Positions 1 through 9,300 of a DNA stretch of 64,000 bases are shown here, piece after piece (the stretch's first letter is position 1; every line of letters starts with the position of its first letter). Both the position numbers and the translations under genes were made by a program. This DNA comes from JBJXGE01 sp046154185. Its GTDB lineage: Bacteria > Planctomycetota > UBA8108 > UBA1146 > JAJFFE01. Location: the NCBI GenBank assembly GCA_046154185.1, contig JBJXGE010000004.1, forward strand, positions 87,633 to 151,632, written 5' to 3'. Under the pieces are notes generated by a model. It was not told where the DNA came from, searched no databases, and worked only from the letters and a program-made list of their open reading frames with translations.

Positions 1-327
1 CGCCGCCAATTCGTCGAGCGCCGCGACGCAGCTCGCCAAGCGAGTCGTCGAGATTTCGTCGCCAACTTGGAGGAGTTGCGTCGCACGCACGAGATCGAGA
101 TGGAGGCTCTGCCAGGACGCATACGCCGTTCCTGGGTCCCGCGAACTTGGTTGAGTCTCCGATTCGCCGACGGGACTTGAGCCCGCAAGCTGCGCGCCCG
201 GCCGTGCGCGACCCCATTCGACGCGATAGCCGCTGCAGCCGACGGCTTCGAGTCCCACGCACACGAGACCTAAAATGAGCGCGCTTCTCTGCAATCGGTT
301 CGCGCGCACGCTGGAAAAACGGCTCAC
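1..327 (-). CDS. Partial lipoprotein of unknown function (runs off the window edge)
   Basis: An open minus-strand frame begins with GTG at 327 and stays open to base 1, so at least 109 codons are present and the C-terminus is missing. The GTG overlaps the purN stop codon in a GTGA overlap, which suggests translational coupling. The N-terminus is basic, followed by a hydrophobic stretch (ILGLVCVGLEAVGC) ending in a lipobox-like AVGC, so the product is probably a lipid-anchored envelope protein. The rest that is visible is polar and matches no family I recognise. It is the last visible gene of the minus-strand block that starts at dnaE. Confidence 0.6.
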   Translation of the reverse strand, partial: MSRFSSVRANRLQRSALILGLVCVGLEAVGCSGYRVEWGRARPGAQLAGSSPVGESETQPSSRDPGTAYASWQSLHLDLVRATQLLQVGDEISTTRLASCVAALDELAA

Positions 328-908
328 CGCGCGTTGCCTTCCGCCAGGAGTTTCACCGCGCGTGGGTACGCGCGACACTCCGCTTGAAAAACTCGATCCG
401 CAAGCGTGTCGGGCGTGTCATGGGCGAACACCGGAACTCGCTCGGCGAGCAATACCGGCCCATGGTCGTACTCGTTGTCGACGAAATGCACGGTGCAGCC
501 GCTTTCTCGCTCGCCGGCACTCAGCACGGCCTCGTGGACGTGGCGCCCATAATACCCGCGGCCGCCGAACTTTGGCAGAAGCGCCGGATGGATATTGAGA
601 ACACGCCGTTCCCAGGCAGGCGGAATCTCGAGCAGCCGCAGCCAGCCGCCGAGGAGCGCATAGTCGACTTTGCAACTCTCGAGGTGTTTGAAAATGGGTG
701 TGGAATCGCGCGGGGTCTTACACGGTAGGACGACGCTGGGAATGCCGAGTTCACGAGCTCGATCGAGACCCAACACGTGAGCGCGACTCGCTATGACTGT
801 GACGATGCGCGCAAGTCCGGGGACGCTTTCGAGCTCACGCGCGAGATTGACAAGCGTTCGGCCGGTGCCTGAGAGCAAGAATGCGAGCCGCAGTTCGACG
901 CGTGCCAT
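324..908 (-). CDS. purN: Phosphoribosylglycinamide formyltransferase (PurN)
   Basis: PurN transfers a formyl group from 10-formyltetrahydrofolate to GAR in step three of purine synthesis. The sequence shows the N-terminal LLSGTGRTL loop, equivalent to the nucleotide-binding start of the family, and the folate-site block NIHPALLPKFGGRGYYG followed by GCTVHFVDNEYDHGP, where the NIHP His and the late Asp match catalytic positions of formyltransferases. I chose the ATG at 908 (MARVEL...), giving 194 aa, because an AGGA lies about ten bases upstream and the formyltransferase fold begins right there; an upstream start at 944 would add 12 residues with no family support. It sits with a purine nucleoside phosphorylase gene in the same direction, so the block handles purines. 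Confidence 0.88.
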   Translation of the reverse strand: MARVELRLAFLLSGTGRTLVNLARELESVPGLARIVTVIASRAHVLGLDRARELGIPSVVLPCKTPRDSTPIFKHLESCKVDYALLGGWLRLLEIPPAWERRVLNIHPALLPKFGGRGYYGRHVHEAVLSAGERESGCTVHFVDNEYDHGPVLLAERVPVFAHDTPDTLADRVFQAECRAYPRAVKLLAEGNAR

Positions 909-963
909 GCAGGTTCGTCCTAAAACACGCGCGCTTCCGAGCACGACCCAGACTAGGCCCGCC

Positions 964-1596
964 TCAGATGTCCTTGCTGGTCTTCAAAATCTTGCCGATG
1001 AGGCCGTACTCGAGCGCGCGCTCGGGAGTGAGCCAGTAATCGTTGTTCGTGTCGGCCTCCACTTGCGCGAGCGGCTTGCCGCATTCGAACGCGATGAGTC
1101 GATTCGCGCGCGCACGCAACTGCAGAATTTGATCGGCGGTGATTTCGATGTCGGACGCCTTGCCGGTGACGCCGCCCGCGGGCTGGTGGATCATGATTCG
1201 GCAATTCGGCAACGCGAAACGCCGGTCGCGTGGTGATCCCAAGAGTATGATCGTCCCGGCGCTGGCATTGAGCCCGACGGAAATACAATGGACCGGGCTG
1301 CGAATGAATCGGATGGCGTCGTGAATGGCGAAGCCGTCATCCGCCGAGCCCCCTGGAGTATTGATGTACAGTTTGATCGGTTCGTTCGACAACGTATCGA
1401 GCCACAAGAGTTGCGGAATGATCTTGCCCGACAGTGCCGGCGAGACCTCCTCGCTGATGAAAATCGTGCGGTGTCGCTCCAGTAGCTCGCGCTCGGCGCG
1501 GCGCGATTGCCGGGATTTCGATTTGGTCCCGCAGCCCTCATCGTCGTCGTCATCATCGTCGTCGTCGTTGCGCGGCATCATGCTCGGCTTCAACAT
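964..1596 (-). CDS. clpP: ClpP-family serine protease
   Basis: This is a ClpP-family peptidase (S14), which normally forms a tetradecameric chamber fed by ClpX or ClpA. From the ATG at 1596 (210 aa, GGTGG six bases upstream) the catalytic triad is visible: Ser112 in NASAG, His137 in MIHQP and Asp182 in DTNND. The NTPGGS strand and the EYGLIGKI ending are also typical. An unusual feature is the N-terminus: a run of nine Asp, then a basic Lys/Arg/Ser patch, replacing the usual axial loop. No ClpX or ClpA gene is in the window. The protein could be a specialised ClpP paralogue, since many planctomycetes have several. Confidence 0.85.
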   Translation of the reverse strand: MLKPSMMPRNDDDDDDDDDEGCGTKSKSRQSRRAERELLERHRTIFISEEVSPALSGKIIPQLLWLDTLSNEPIKLYINTPGGSADDGFAIHDAIRFIRSPVHCISVGLNASAGTIILLGSPRDRRFALPNCRIMIHQPAGGVTGKASDIEITADQILQLRARANRLIAFECGKPLAQVEADTNNDYWLTPERALEYGLIGKILKTSKDI

Positions 1597-1712
1597 GCAA
1601 AACCACCGTTCAAGGTTCGGGAGCACGCACGTGCGGCTGTTCCCGGCGTTGAGTTTTCAGACTGCGCTGCCACCATCTGTACATCAGACGTCCGCGCCGG
1701 ATCGACTCCTGG

Positions 1713-2591
1713 CTAATCTGCGGACTGGATGAGTCGCAGTATGAGCTTTGTTAACTTCGGCTCCGCGTCCGCTGCGACTTGAAGTATCTCGGCGACCGAC
1801 ACCGGCTCCAGGTGATCCGGGTCGCAAGTGTCCGTAACGACGGAAATCGCGGCGACACGCAACCCCTCGTGGACCGCCACGACGGCTTCCGGCACGGTTG
1901 ACATGCCAACGACATCGGCCCCCATTTGCCGCAGCATGCGGTACTCCGCGCGCGTTTCCAGATTCGGCCCGGCGACGGCAACGTAGACCCCCGTCGGCGC
2001 GCGAATGCCCTCGTCGGCCGCGATTGCCCGCAGTCGCTGCAGAAACTTGGCATCGTACGGACGCGCCATATCCGGAAACCGCGGTCCCCACTCGTCGATG
2101 TTGCGTCCGATCAGCGGATTTGCGCCGATCAAGTTGATGTGATCATCGATCAGCAACAAGTCGCCTTTGCGCAGCGCCGGGTTCATACCCCCGCAAGCGT
2201 TCGTGAGGATGAGATTCTTAACGCCGAGTCGACTCAGCAGGCGCACGGGCATCGTCACTTCGCGCAAGGAATAACCCTCGTAGAAATGGAATCGTCCCTC
2301 GAAAACCAGCACCGCACGGTCGCCGATGTGACCATAATGCAATGTCCCACTGTGGCCGGGCGCAGTGGACTCCGGCATACCGGGAATATCTCGATAAGGG
2401 ATCTGAAAACTGCGTGCAAGGTGGTGCGTGAACGCACCGAGGCCCGTACCAAGAATGAGTCCGAATTCCGGTCGTGGCTTGAGCCGTTCTCGCAGTTGAT
2501 TTGCGGCCGTCTCAACGCATCGTTGATAGGCCTGCGTCGTCGCAGTTGCTTCGATCAAATTGCCTTCACTCTTACCGAGGCTCTTGCTCAA
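1713..2591 (-). CDS. Purine nucleoside phosphorylase, trimeric (PNP/MTAP) type
   Basis: PNP family enzymes cleave purine nucleosides with phosphate to give base and ribose-1-phosphate. The order of motifs matches the trimeric class: GTGLG phosphate loop (about residues 48-52), EGRFHFYEG, NACGGMNP, PNLETRAEY with the purine-binding Glu212, and GADVVGMSTVPE. At the position of human PNP Asn243 the protein has Asp254 (VVTD), as in methylthioadenosine phosphorylases. I chose the TTG at 2591, which overlaps the stop of the DUF167 gene (TTGA), giving 292 aa; a start at 2657 would overlap that gene by 70 bases, and a TTG at 2558 with a GAAGG four bases upstream is also possible. Specificity (guanosine/inosine, adenosine or methylthioadenosine) cannot be settled from sequence. 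Confidence 0.85.
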   Translation of the reverse strand: MSKSLGKSEGNLIEATATTQAYQRCVETAANQLRERLKPRPEFGLILGTGLGAFTHHLARSFQIPYRDIPGMPESTAPGHSGTLHYGHIGDRAVLVFEGRFHFYEGYSLREVTMPVRLLSRLGVKNLILTNACGGMNPALRKGDLLLIDDHINLIGANPLIGRNIDEWGPRFPDMARPYDAKFLQRLRAIAADEGIRAPTGVYVAVAGPNLETRAEYRMLRQMGADVVGMSTVPEAVVAVHEGLRVAAISVVTDTCDPDHLEPVSVAEILQVAADAEPKLTKLILRLIQSAD

Positions 2592-2905
2592 GAGTTGCCG
2601 ATGAGATCTCGCAGCCGTTTTTCGAACTCGGTGCGCTCGAGGCCGCGTACCACGCATTGCTTGCTGCGATGGCCGTGTCCGCTCACGATCTCGACGGCGG
2701 ACTTGGCAACTTGCAGGGCATCCGCAAGCAAACGCAACACGGCTTCGTTGGCTTGGCCTTTTTCCGGAGGCGCCGTCGTGCGGATCAGTAATTGTGCCGC
2801 GCGCACGCCACCGATCGCGTTGCGCTGCGCACCCGGTATCACGCGGATCGCGAAGCGCAAGCCCGCCGCGGTTTCAACAATCGTGACGGGAGTATAAGTG
2901 CCCAA
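2588..2905 (-). CDS. DUF167 / UPF0235 (YggU-like) small protein
   Basis: This 105-aa protein carries the UPF0235 signature: IRVIPGAQRNAI, the APPEKGQANEA block and the late VSGHGHRSKQ block. Members are small alpha/beta proteins of unknown function that are very widely distributed, often beside yggS-type genes. Here yggS is in the same minus-strand block, one gene upstream, which fits known co-occurrence. It lies nine bases downstream of the FHA kinase stop and overlaps the phosphorylase start by four bases, so the three are probably co-transcribed. Confidence 0.82.
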   Translation of the reverse strand: MGTYTPVTIVETAAGLRFAIRVIPGAQRNAIGGVRAAQLLIRTTAPPEKGQANEAVLRLLADALQVAKSAVEIVSGHGHRSKQCVVRGLERTEFEKRLRDLIGNS

Positions 2906-2914
2906 CCTCGGCTA

Positions 2915-5509
2915 TCAATCTTTCTTGGCGCGTTCGATCCACTCGCGCCAGTCGCGAATCGCTACGGCGGAGGCCGAATCGCTTCCTTCGGCGTCGCGCC
3001 ATACTCGATCGCGCTCCTCGGGATTCCCGGCGCAATGGGCGAGCAATCCGAGTGACACGAAGTCGGATGGGCTCGCGACGACGAGCGAGAGAAGCTCGAA
3101 TTTCGACAGCGCCGAGATCTCGCGCCATTTGACGTAGGTTGCGGGCTCGATGAGATTAACGCGGTCCACGCTGAAGTCCTTGAGTTTGACACGCTCGGTT
3201 TTGGCGCCGCCTTCCTCGCGTTTCAGCACGACCTGCCGAGTTGCGACGTCGCGTTCGCAAAGCCGGCGGAATTGCGCTTCCCACGAGGCAAAGAAGACTT
3301 CGTAGCGGGAGAGCAATTCGCGGGCGTCCTTGCCGAGCCCGAGCAGTTCGGGCCTGCGCAGTTCTTGCAGCGCAAGCGCATGGCTGAGCGTTTGAACCCA
3401 TACTTCGGTGGCGGCGTCAACTGCCGCGTAGACGGTGCCGAGTTCCGCTTCCAGCGTCGGATCGACCGAATTCGTCACAGTGCGCTGTCCCTCGGCGATC
3501 ACGCGCGCATATTCATCGACTTGATCGACTGTCGCGGCGAAGGCCGCCCGCTCGCGGAACGCGACGCGTTTTTGCTCTGCGGCCGGAAAGCGGCGATTCT
3601 TAATGTCCTCGTCGATGTTGAGCTTGACGCTCTCCCAATCGTCCGTCTCGCGGCGCTCGAGTTGCCGAATGATCTCGGTGTATTCGACGTGCGCTGCGGT
3701 GTCCTGAAACGCGTTCGCATCGAATTTCTTGAGCACTTCGCGCGCGCTTTTGTACAGTCCTCTGCTTTGCCAGGCGTCGGCGGGTCCGGCCACCGAGTCG
3801 AGACTCTTGCGAGCGTCGTCTTCGCGTTTGTTCCGCGCTGCGACACTCGAACGCAAATCCGTCGCGCGTTCGCGCGCTTGGGGCGCGCTCGCGTTTGCTG
3901 GATGCGCGGCGGCGAGTTCCTCGAAACGGCTTGCCAGCGCAAGCCATAGTGCGCGTCGCTCCTGCCATGGCGCGGCTTCGGAGCTCGCACCCTTCAGTGT
4001 TTCGAGTTCGACTTCAAGCTCACTCAAGATGCGTGCGGCTTCGCGCTCGCGCTCGTCAGCGGCACGTTGTTCCTTGAGGGCCGTCGTCGCGTCGACGAGT
4101 TGTTGATAGCGGGCTTGTTGCGGTTCATCGAACACGAGCTTCGCCGCGTCAAGGAGTTTCGCTTGCGCGGCCTCGAGCCCGCCGGCCGCGAGTTCGCGTT
4201 CAATTGCATCGAGTGCTTGGTCACTCGTCGCGCGGACCTGCAGCTCTTTCAGACGTTGCTCTTCGAACAGCCGGTGGAAGTAGACGGCGCCGCCGCCCAA
4301 TCCAGCCAACACGCACAACGCCAACACGCCAAACACCAAGCGCGCGGGTCGGACGCGCCGATCGGCCTTTTCGGCACTGCCTTGTCCGTATTGTTTGATG
4401 AGCGGCTCTAACTCCTCGAGTAGCAGCGTCGCGGAGGCGATTCGTTGCTCGCGGTCCTTCGCCATCATGCGCTCGACGAGTCGCGCGACCGCTGGCGGCA
4501 AGCCGGGCACGCGTTCGGTCAGCGGCTGCGGTTCTTCCTTGAGGTGTTTGAGTATGACCTCGCGCGGCGTCGCGCCGCGAAACGGAGTTGCGCCGCAGAG
4601 AATCTGATAGAGCGACACGCCGAGCGAATAAATGTCTACGCGGGAGTCGATGTCCTGGCCACGCGCCTGCTCCGGAGCGATGTAGTGTGGCGAGCCGCTG
4701 ACGCCATCCTTTTGCGAGGCTTGTCCCTCACCCTCTGTCGACCGAGAGATGCCGAGGTCGCCGATCTTCACGACGGTGCCGCTCCCCACCATCAGGTTAC
4801 CGGGCTTGATGTCTCGGTGGATAATGCCGAGCTGCTCGGCGTACTGCAGTCCGCGCGCTGCGTCGCGCACAACTTGCAGCGCGCGCGGCAGCGGGATCGC
4901 GCTATGCCGATTGAGTAGATCCTCGACGCTACCATCGGGAATGTACTCCATGGAAAAGTAGTAGATATCGCCCTGCACGCCGACGTCGTAGACCTGCACG
5001 ATATTCGGATGGCTGAGCGCTCCCGCCGAGCGCGCTTCGCGAATAAAAAGGTTCACGAAGCTGGTGTTCTTGACGAGATGAGGCGCCAGCACCTTTAGCG
5101 CAACGATTCGGTCGAGCGACGTTTGCAAGGCGCGATAGACCGTGCCCATGCCACCGCGGCCAATGCGGTCGAGAATTCTATAGCCGGCGATTTCTTGGCC
5201 GATCAGTGGATGCGGCTTGTCGTCCTGAAATGTGATTAACGTATTGCCGACTTGGATTCGATCATTGGGCGCGAGCGATTCTGGTTTCGTGAGCAGGCTG
5301 CCGTTCAAATAGGTTCCGTTCGAACTGCTGAGATCGCGAATATAGAACGAGCCGGCCCTCGTCTCGATTTGGAAGTGGCGCCGCGACGCCATTTCATCCG
5401 GGATCGGAACTTGCGCGGCGGTGTCGCGTCCGGCGAAGAATGGGCCGTCGCCGCGCACGATGTAGGACTTGCCACGATCGGCGCCGTTCTCGACCAGCAG
5501 TCTCGGCAA
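2915..5509 (-). CDS. FHA-domain membrane serine/threonine protein kinase
   Basis: An 864-aa Hanks-type kinase with an N-terminal FHA domain (about 1-96, with GRD, SRRH and SSNGTYLNG phosphopeptide-binding motifs), a kinase domain (about 110-370), one membrane segment (about 391-411) and a long Ala/Glu/Arg-rich, probably coiled-coil, extracytoplasmic part. Kinase motifs are complete: GRGGMGTVY loop, Lys139, Glu158, HRDIKPGN with Asp233, DLG 251-253 (in place of DFG, common in bacterial kinases) and APE 278-280. It should phosphorylate proteins at the inner membrane and bind phosphothreonine through FHA. The first in-frame start is TTG at 5509, and the FHA fold begins immediately after it, so this start is credible. 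FHA at the N-terminus of the kinase itself suggests self-recognition or scaffolding. Confidence 0.9.
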   Translation of the reverse strand: MPRLLVENGADRGKSYIVRGDGPFFAGRDTAAQVPIPDEMASRRHFQIETRAGSFYIRDLSSSNGTYLNGSLLTKPESLAPNDRIQVGNTLITFQDDKPHPLIGQEIAGYRILDRIGRGGMGTVYRALQTSLDRIVALKVLAPHLVKNTSFVNLFIREARSAGALSHPNIVQVYDVGVQGDIYYFSMEYIPDGSVEDLLNRHSAIPLPRALQVVRDAARGLQYAEQLGIIHRDIKPGNLMVGSGTVVKIGDLGISRSTEGEGQASQKDGVSGSPHYIAPEQARGQDIDSRVDIYSLGVSLYQILCGATPFRGATPREVILKHLKEEPQPLTERVPGLPPAVARLVERMMAKDREQRIASATLLLEELEPLIKQYGQGSAEKADRRVRPARLVFGVLALCVLAGLGGGAVYFHRLFEEQRLKELQVRATSDQALDAIERELAAGGLEAAQAKLLDAAKLVFDEPQQARYQQLVDATTALKEQRAADEREREAARILSELEVELETLKGASSEAAPWQERRALWLALASRFEELAAAHPANASAPQARERATDLRSSVAARNKREDDARKSLDSVAGPADAWQSRGLYKSAREVLKKFDANAFQDTAAHVEYTEIIRQLERRETDDWESVKLNIDEDIKNRRFPAAEQKRVAFRERAAFAATVDQVDEYARVIAEGQRTVTNSVDPTLEAELGTVYAAVDAATEVWVQTLSHALALQELRRPELLGLGKDARELLSRYEVFFASWEAQFRRLCERDVATRQVVLKREEGGAKTERVKLKDFSVDRVNLIEPATYVKWREISALSKFELLSLVVASPSDFVSLGLLAHCAGNPEERDRVWRDAEGSDSASAVAIRDWREWIERAKKD

Positions 5510-5593
5510 GGCCCGCTCACTTTCCGATCCGGAGCATCAGTTTCCGCGCCGCGCGCTTCGAAGCGACGATTGAGAATGTAACGGCGGCGGTCT

Positions 5594-6307
5594 TTAGCTG
5601 TAAAGAATACGACCTAGGCGTAGGAGAGTTGCACCTTCTTGTGTCGCGACGCGGTAGTCGCTCGACATTCCCATCGACAGCTCAACAAACCGTGCTTGGG
5701 CCTCCGCCGGTAACTTGGCGGCGATGCGATCGCGGAGGGACCGCAAGCCCGCAAAGATCGGGCGACATCGCTCGGGTTCTTCGTTCGGGGCCAGCTCCGG
5801 AGCCATTGTCATGAGCCCCCGAAACTCTATTTGCGGGAAACGTTTGACCCAATCCGGCAACCACGTGAGCGCCGCGGAGGCGGAGACGCCGCCTTTCGTC
5901 GTCTCGCCGGAGAGATTCACCTCGACCAGGCACGCGAGGGAGCGCCCGGAGTTCGATGTCGCCCAAGTTTGGATTCCGGCGGCAAGCCGCTCAGAATCGA
6001 GGGCATGGAACAGTTCGATGAGCGGCAGAGTCTTGGCGATTTTGTTGCGCTGCAGATGGCCGATGAACTGCCATCGTGCAGCGGGTCCGGCGAAGTCGGC
6101 CTTCGCCGCCAGGTCCGTCGTGCGGTTCTCTCCGAACGGTTGGAATCCCGCGGCTGCGAGCGTCGCGCACGCGTCGGCGTCGAGATATTTTGTGACGAGG
6201 ACGATGCGCGGCGGCACGCCGGGCGCTAACGCATCGACCTCGGAACGAAGTTCTGCATAGCGTTCGCGGAAGCGCGTGAGTTCAAAGTGCACGGTCGCGT
6301 CAGGCAT
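5594..6307 (-). CDS. YggS/PLPBP-family pyridoxal phosphate-binding protein
   Basis: This family (YggS, YlmE, human PLPBP) binds pyridoxal 5-phosphate on a single TIM barrel and helps vitamin B6 homeostasis without a known catalytic reaction. Visible marks are the PLP lysine Lys40 in LVTKY, the GENR block, WQFIGHLQRNK, the VNLSGE strand, LSMGMSSDY and the closing RLGRILYS phosphate-binding stretch. Length (237 aa) is normal. Its start overlaps the dnaE stop by eight bases, so it is probably co-expressed with dnaE and the downstream minus-strand genes. Confidence 0.92.
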   Translation of the reverse strand: MPDATVHFELTRFRERYAELRSEVDALAPGVPPRIVLVTKYLDADACATLAAAGFQPFGENRTTDLAAKADFAGPAARWQFIGHLQRNKIAKTLPLIELFHALDSERLAAGIQTWATSNSGRSLACLVEVNLSGETTKGGVSASAALTWLPDWVKRFPQIEFRGLMTMAPELAPNEEPERCRPIFAGLRSLRDRIAAKLPAEAQARFVELSMGMSSDYRVATQEGATLLRLGRILYS

Positions 6308-9300
6308 GACGGTCCACGCGAATGCGTTCGTCGCCGACGAGTGCGCGCAGTTCCTCTATCATGGCGGGACTTGGCGCAACCGAGAGTTCAGGGTTCGAGC
6401 GGACGATCCACCGTTCGCCCTCGGCGCCCGTGAAAACGAGCGACACAGGGATCTCGCCACGATGGCGTTGGAGAATATCCTTCAGCCGAAACAAATCGTT
6501 CTCGACCGTGTTGGGAACCGCGAAGCTGACACCGATGCGTTTGCCAAGCCGCAAGTACGCATCGTTTATTGGCACGATCCGCTCGGCCCGCAGCGAAACA
6601 CTCTCTTCACGTTTTTCGCCGACACCGACCACCAGCACGATCGCGTCCTCGATGAGTTGTTCGCGCTCACTCGTATACGTCGATGGAAACACAATGATTT
6701 CCGTGCTGCCCGTCAGATCTTCGACCTCGAGAAAGGCCATGGTCTCGCCCTTCTTCGTTTGTCGCGTTCGCACTTTGCGAATCAGCACGCCGAGGCAGAC
6801 CTCGGCGCCGTCGCCCGCGTTCGCGAGCTCTTGCACCGTGTGGGTTCGCCAATTTGCGACCTCGTGCTGTCGGCGTTCGAGCGGATGGCCGCTCATATAG
6901 AAGCCGAGTGCTTCCTTCTCGGCATTGAGTTGTTCGAGCTCACCCCAATCACTGACAGTTGGATAGACCTCTTGGGGCGCCGCGAAGCTCGACGATTCGC
7001 CGCCGAAGAGCGAGAGCTGTCCGGCGCGCTTTTCTGCTTGCACGCGGTTACCCTCTTCGAGCGCATCCTTGCTGGCCGCCAGCATGCGCGCGCGCGAAGG
7101 ACCGAGTCCGTCGAAAGCGCCGCATTTGATGAGCTGCTCAAGTGTCGACTTGTTGACCGCTTTGAGATCGACGCGAGCGCAAAAATCGAAAATTGAACGA
7201 AATGGCCCGCTGCGCTCGCGCTCGCGCAACAAACTCTCCACGGCTTTCTCGCCGAGACCTTTGATCGCCACCAGTCCATATTGAATCTCGCCCTCGACGA
7301 CAGTGAAGTTGAGCCCGGAGCTATTGATGGATGGCCGGCGTACTGCAATGCCCAGCCGCTTACTCTCCGCGATGTACTCGACGAGTTTGTCGATATTGCC
7401 GATCTCGCAACTCAGTACCGCGGCCAAGAAATCGGCGGGGTAATTCGCCTTGAGATAAGCCGTGCGGTAAGAAAGGAGCGCGTACGCGGTCGAGTGTGAC
7501 TTGTTGAATCCGTATTTGGCGAAATGTTCGATTTGCTCGAAGATTTGCGCCGCGATCGCGCGGTCGATTCCGCGCGCTTTGGCGCCCGTGATGAATTGAT
7601 CTTTGAACTTTGCGATGATCTCTGGGCGTTTCTTTCCCATCGCTTTGCGCAGCGAATCGGCCTCGTTCATGGTGAAGCCCGCGAGATCGTGGGCGACGCG
7701 CATGACTTGCTCTTGATAGAGGATGACGCCGTAGGAGCTCTCGAGTACCGGTCGCAAAGCCTCATGCAAGTACGTGAGCGGTTCGCGGCCGTGCTTTCGA
7801 TCACTAAATACTTTGTCCATGCCACTGCCGAGCGGACCGGGTCGATAAAGCGCCAACACTGCGATCACTTCTTCGAATCGGTCGGGGCAAAGCCTGCGCA
7901 GCAATTCGCGCATGCCGCTCGACTCGAGTTGGAAAATCCCTTTTGTATCGCCGGCCGTCAACAACGAGTAGGTCTTCGAATCGTCGAGCGGCACAGCTTC
8001 CAGCTCGAACGCCGCATCGAAGCGTTGGCGCACTAATTTCTCGGCGCGATCCAGGATGGTGAGAGTTCGTAGGCCAAGGAAATCCATCTTCAGGAGTCCG
8101 ATACTCTCCAAGATCTCCATCGGGAACTGCGTCGTAATGTCCTCGCCGTTACGATAAAGCGGCACAACTTCCGTAAGCGGACGATCGCAAATGACGACGC
8201 CGGCGGCGTGTGTCGAACAATGGCGATTCAAACCCTCGAGCCGCAGACTGACATCGAAGAGTTCGTGATAACGCGGATCGCGCCGCAACTCGGCGAGCTC
8301 CGGTTCTTGCTCGATCGCCTCGCCGAGTTTCGTGCCCGGCACATCGGGGATCTTCTTTGCAATCAGGTCTATTTCCTTGAGCGGGATCCCCAGTGTTCGA
8401 CCGACATCGCGGATCACTGCGCGCGCTGCCATGGTGCCGAAAGTGATTATCTGACAAACGCGGTCGCTGCCGTATTTTTGTCGAACGTATTCGATGACCT
8501 TTTCGCGGCCGATCATGCAGAAATCGATGTCGATATCTGGCATCGAAATGCGGTCGGAATTGAGGAAGCGCTCGAAGATCAGATCGTATTTGATCGGGTC
8601 CATTGCCGAGATGCCGAGGCAATAGCTCACCATGCTGCCGACCGCGGAGCCCCGGCCCGGACCGACGGGTACGCCCGCCTCGCGCGCATACCTGATGAAG
8701 TCCCACACGATCAGAAAGTAGGAGACATACCCCATTTTCTCGATGACTCCGAGCTCATATTCGAGTCGCTCGGTTTGCTGCACGCTGGCTTCCGGATAGC
8801 GCGACTGGAAGCCTTTCGCCACGAGGCTTCGCAATAGCTGGCGATTCTCTTCTTCTTGTTGTCGCGTATCGACGTTCGTCGGAATTCCGCCCGGGAAGAA
8901 AACAGGGAGATGCGAAGTCGATTCGTCGAGCTGAAAGTCGCACATCGCGGCGATTTCAAGACTGTTCGAGATCGCTTCTGGGAAGTCGCCAAGCGCCTTC
9001 GACATCTCTTGCGCGCTGCGAAAGTGAAATTGATCGGTATGGAAGCGCATACGTTCGTCGTCTTCGAGCGTCGTGCCAGTGTTGATGCACAAGTGGATCT
9101 CCTGCGCGCGCGCATCGTCTGAGCGGAGATAGTGGACGTCATTCGTGGCGAGGAGTGGCAGGCCGAGCTCTTTTGCAAGCGCCGGAATCTGTTCGAGCAC
9201 ACGCAGTTGCTCGGGCAAGCCATGATTTTGAATTTCGAGAAAGAACCGGTCGCGACCGAAGATTTGCTGGTATCGCCGCGCCGCATCGAGCGCCTTAGCC

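Noticed and set aside
1540..1575. Trinucleotide run (CGT/CAT) as a microsatellite
   Set aside because: It lies in frame in the clpP-like gene and encodes the nine-Asp run; length variation is possible but not shown.
1926..2897. Plus-strand frame (323 aa) opposite the phosphorylase and DUF167 genes
   Set aside because: Antisense shadow; no ribosome site or known domain, and both opposite genes are clearly conserved.
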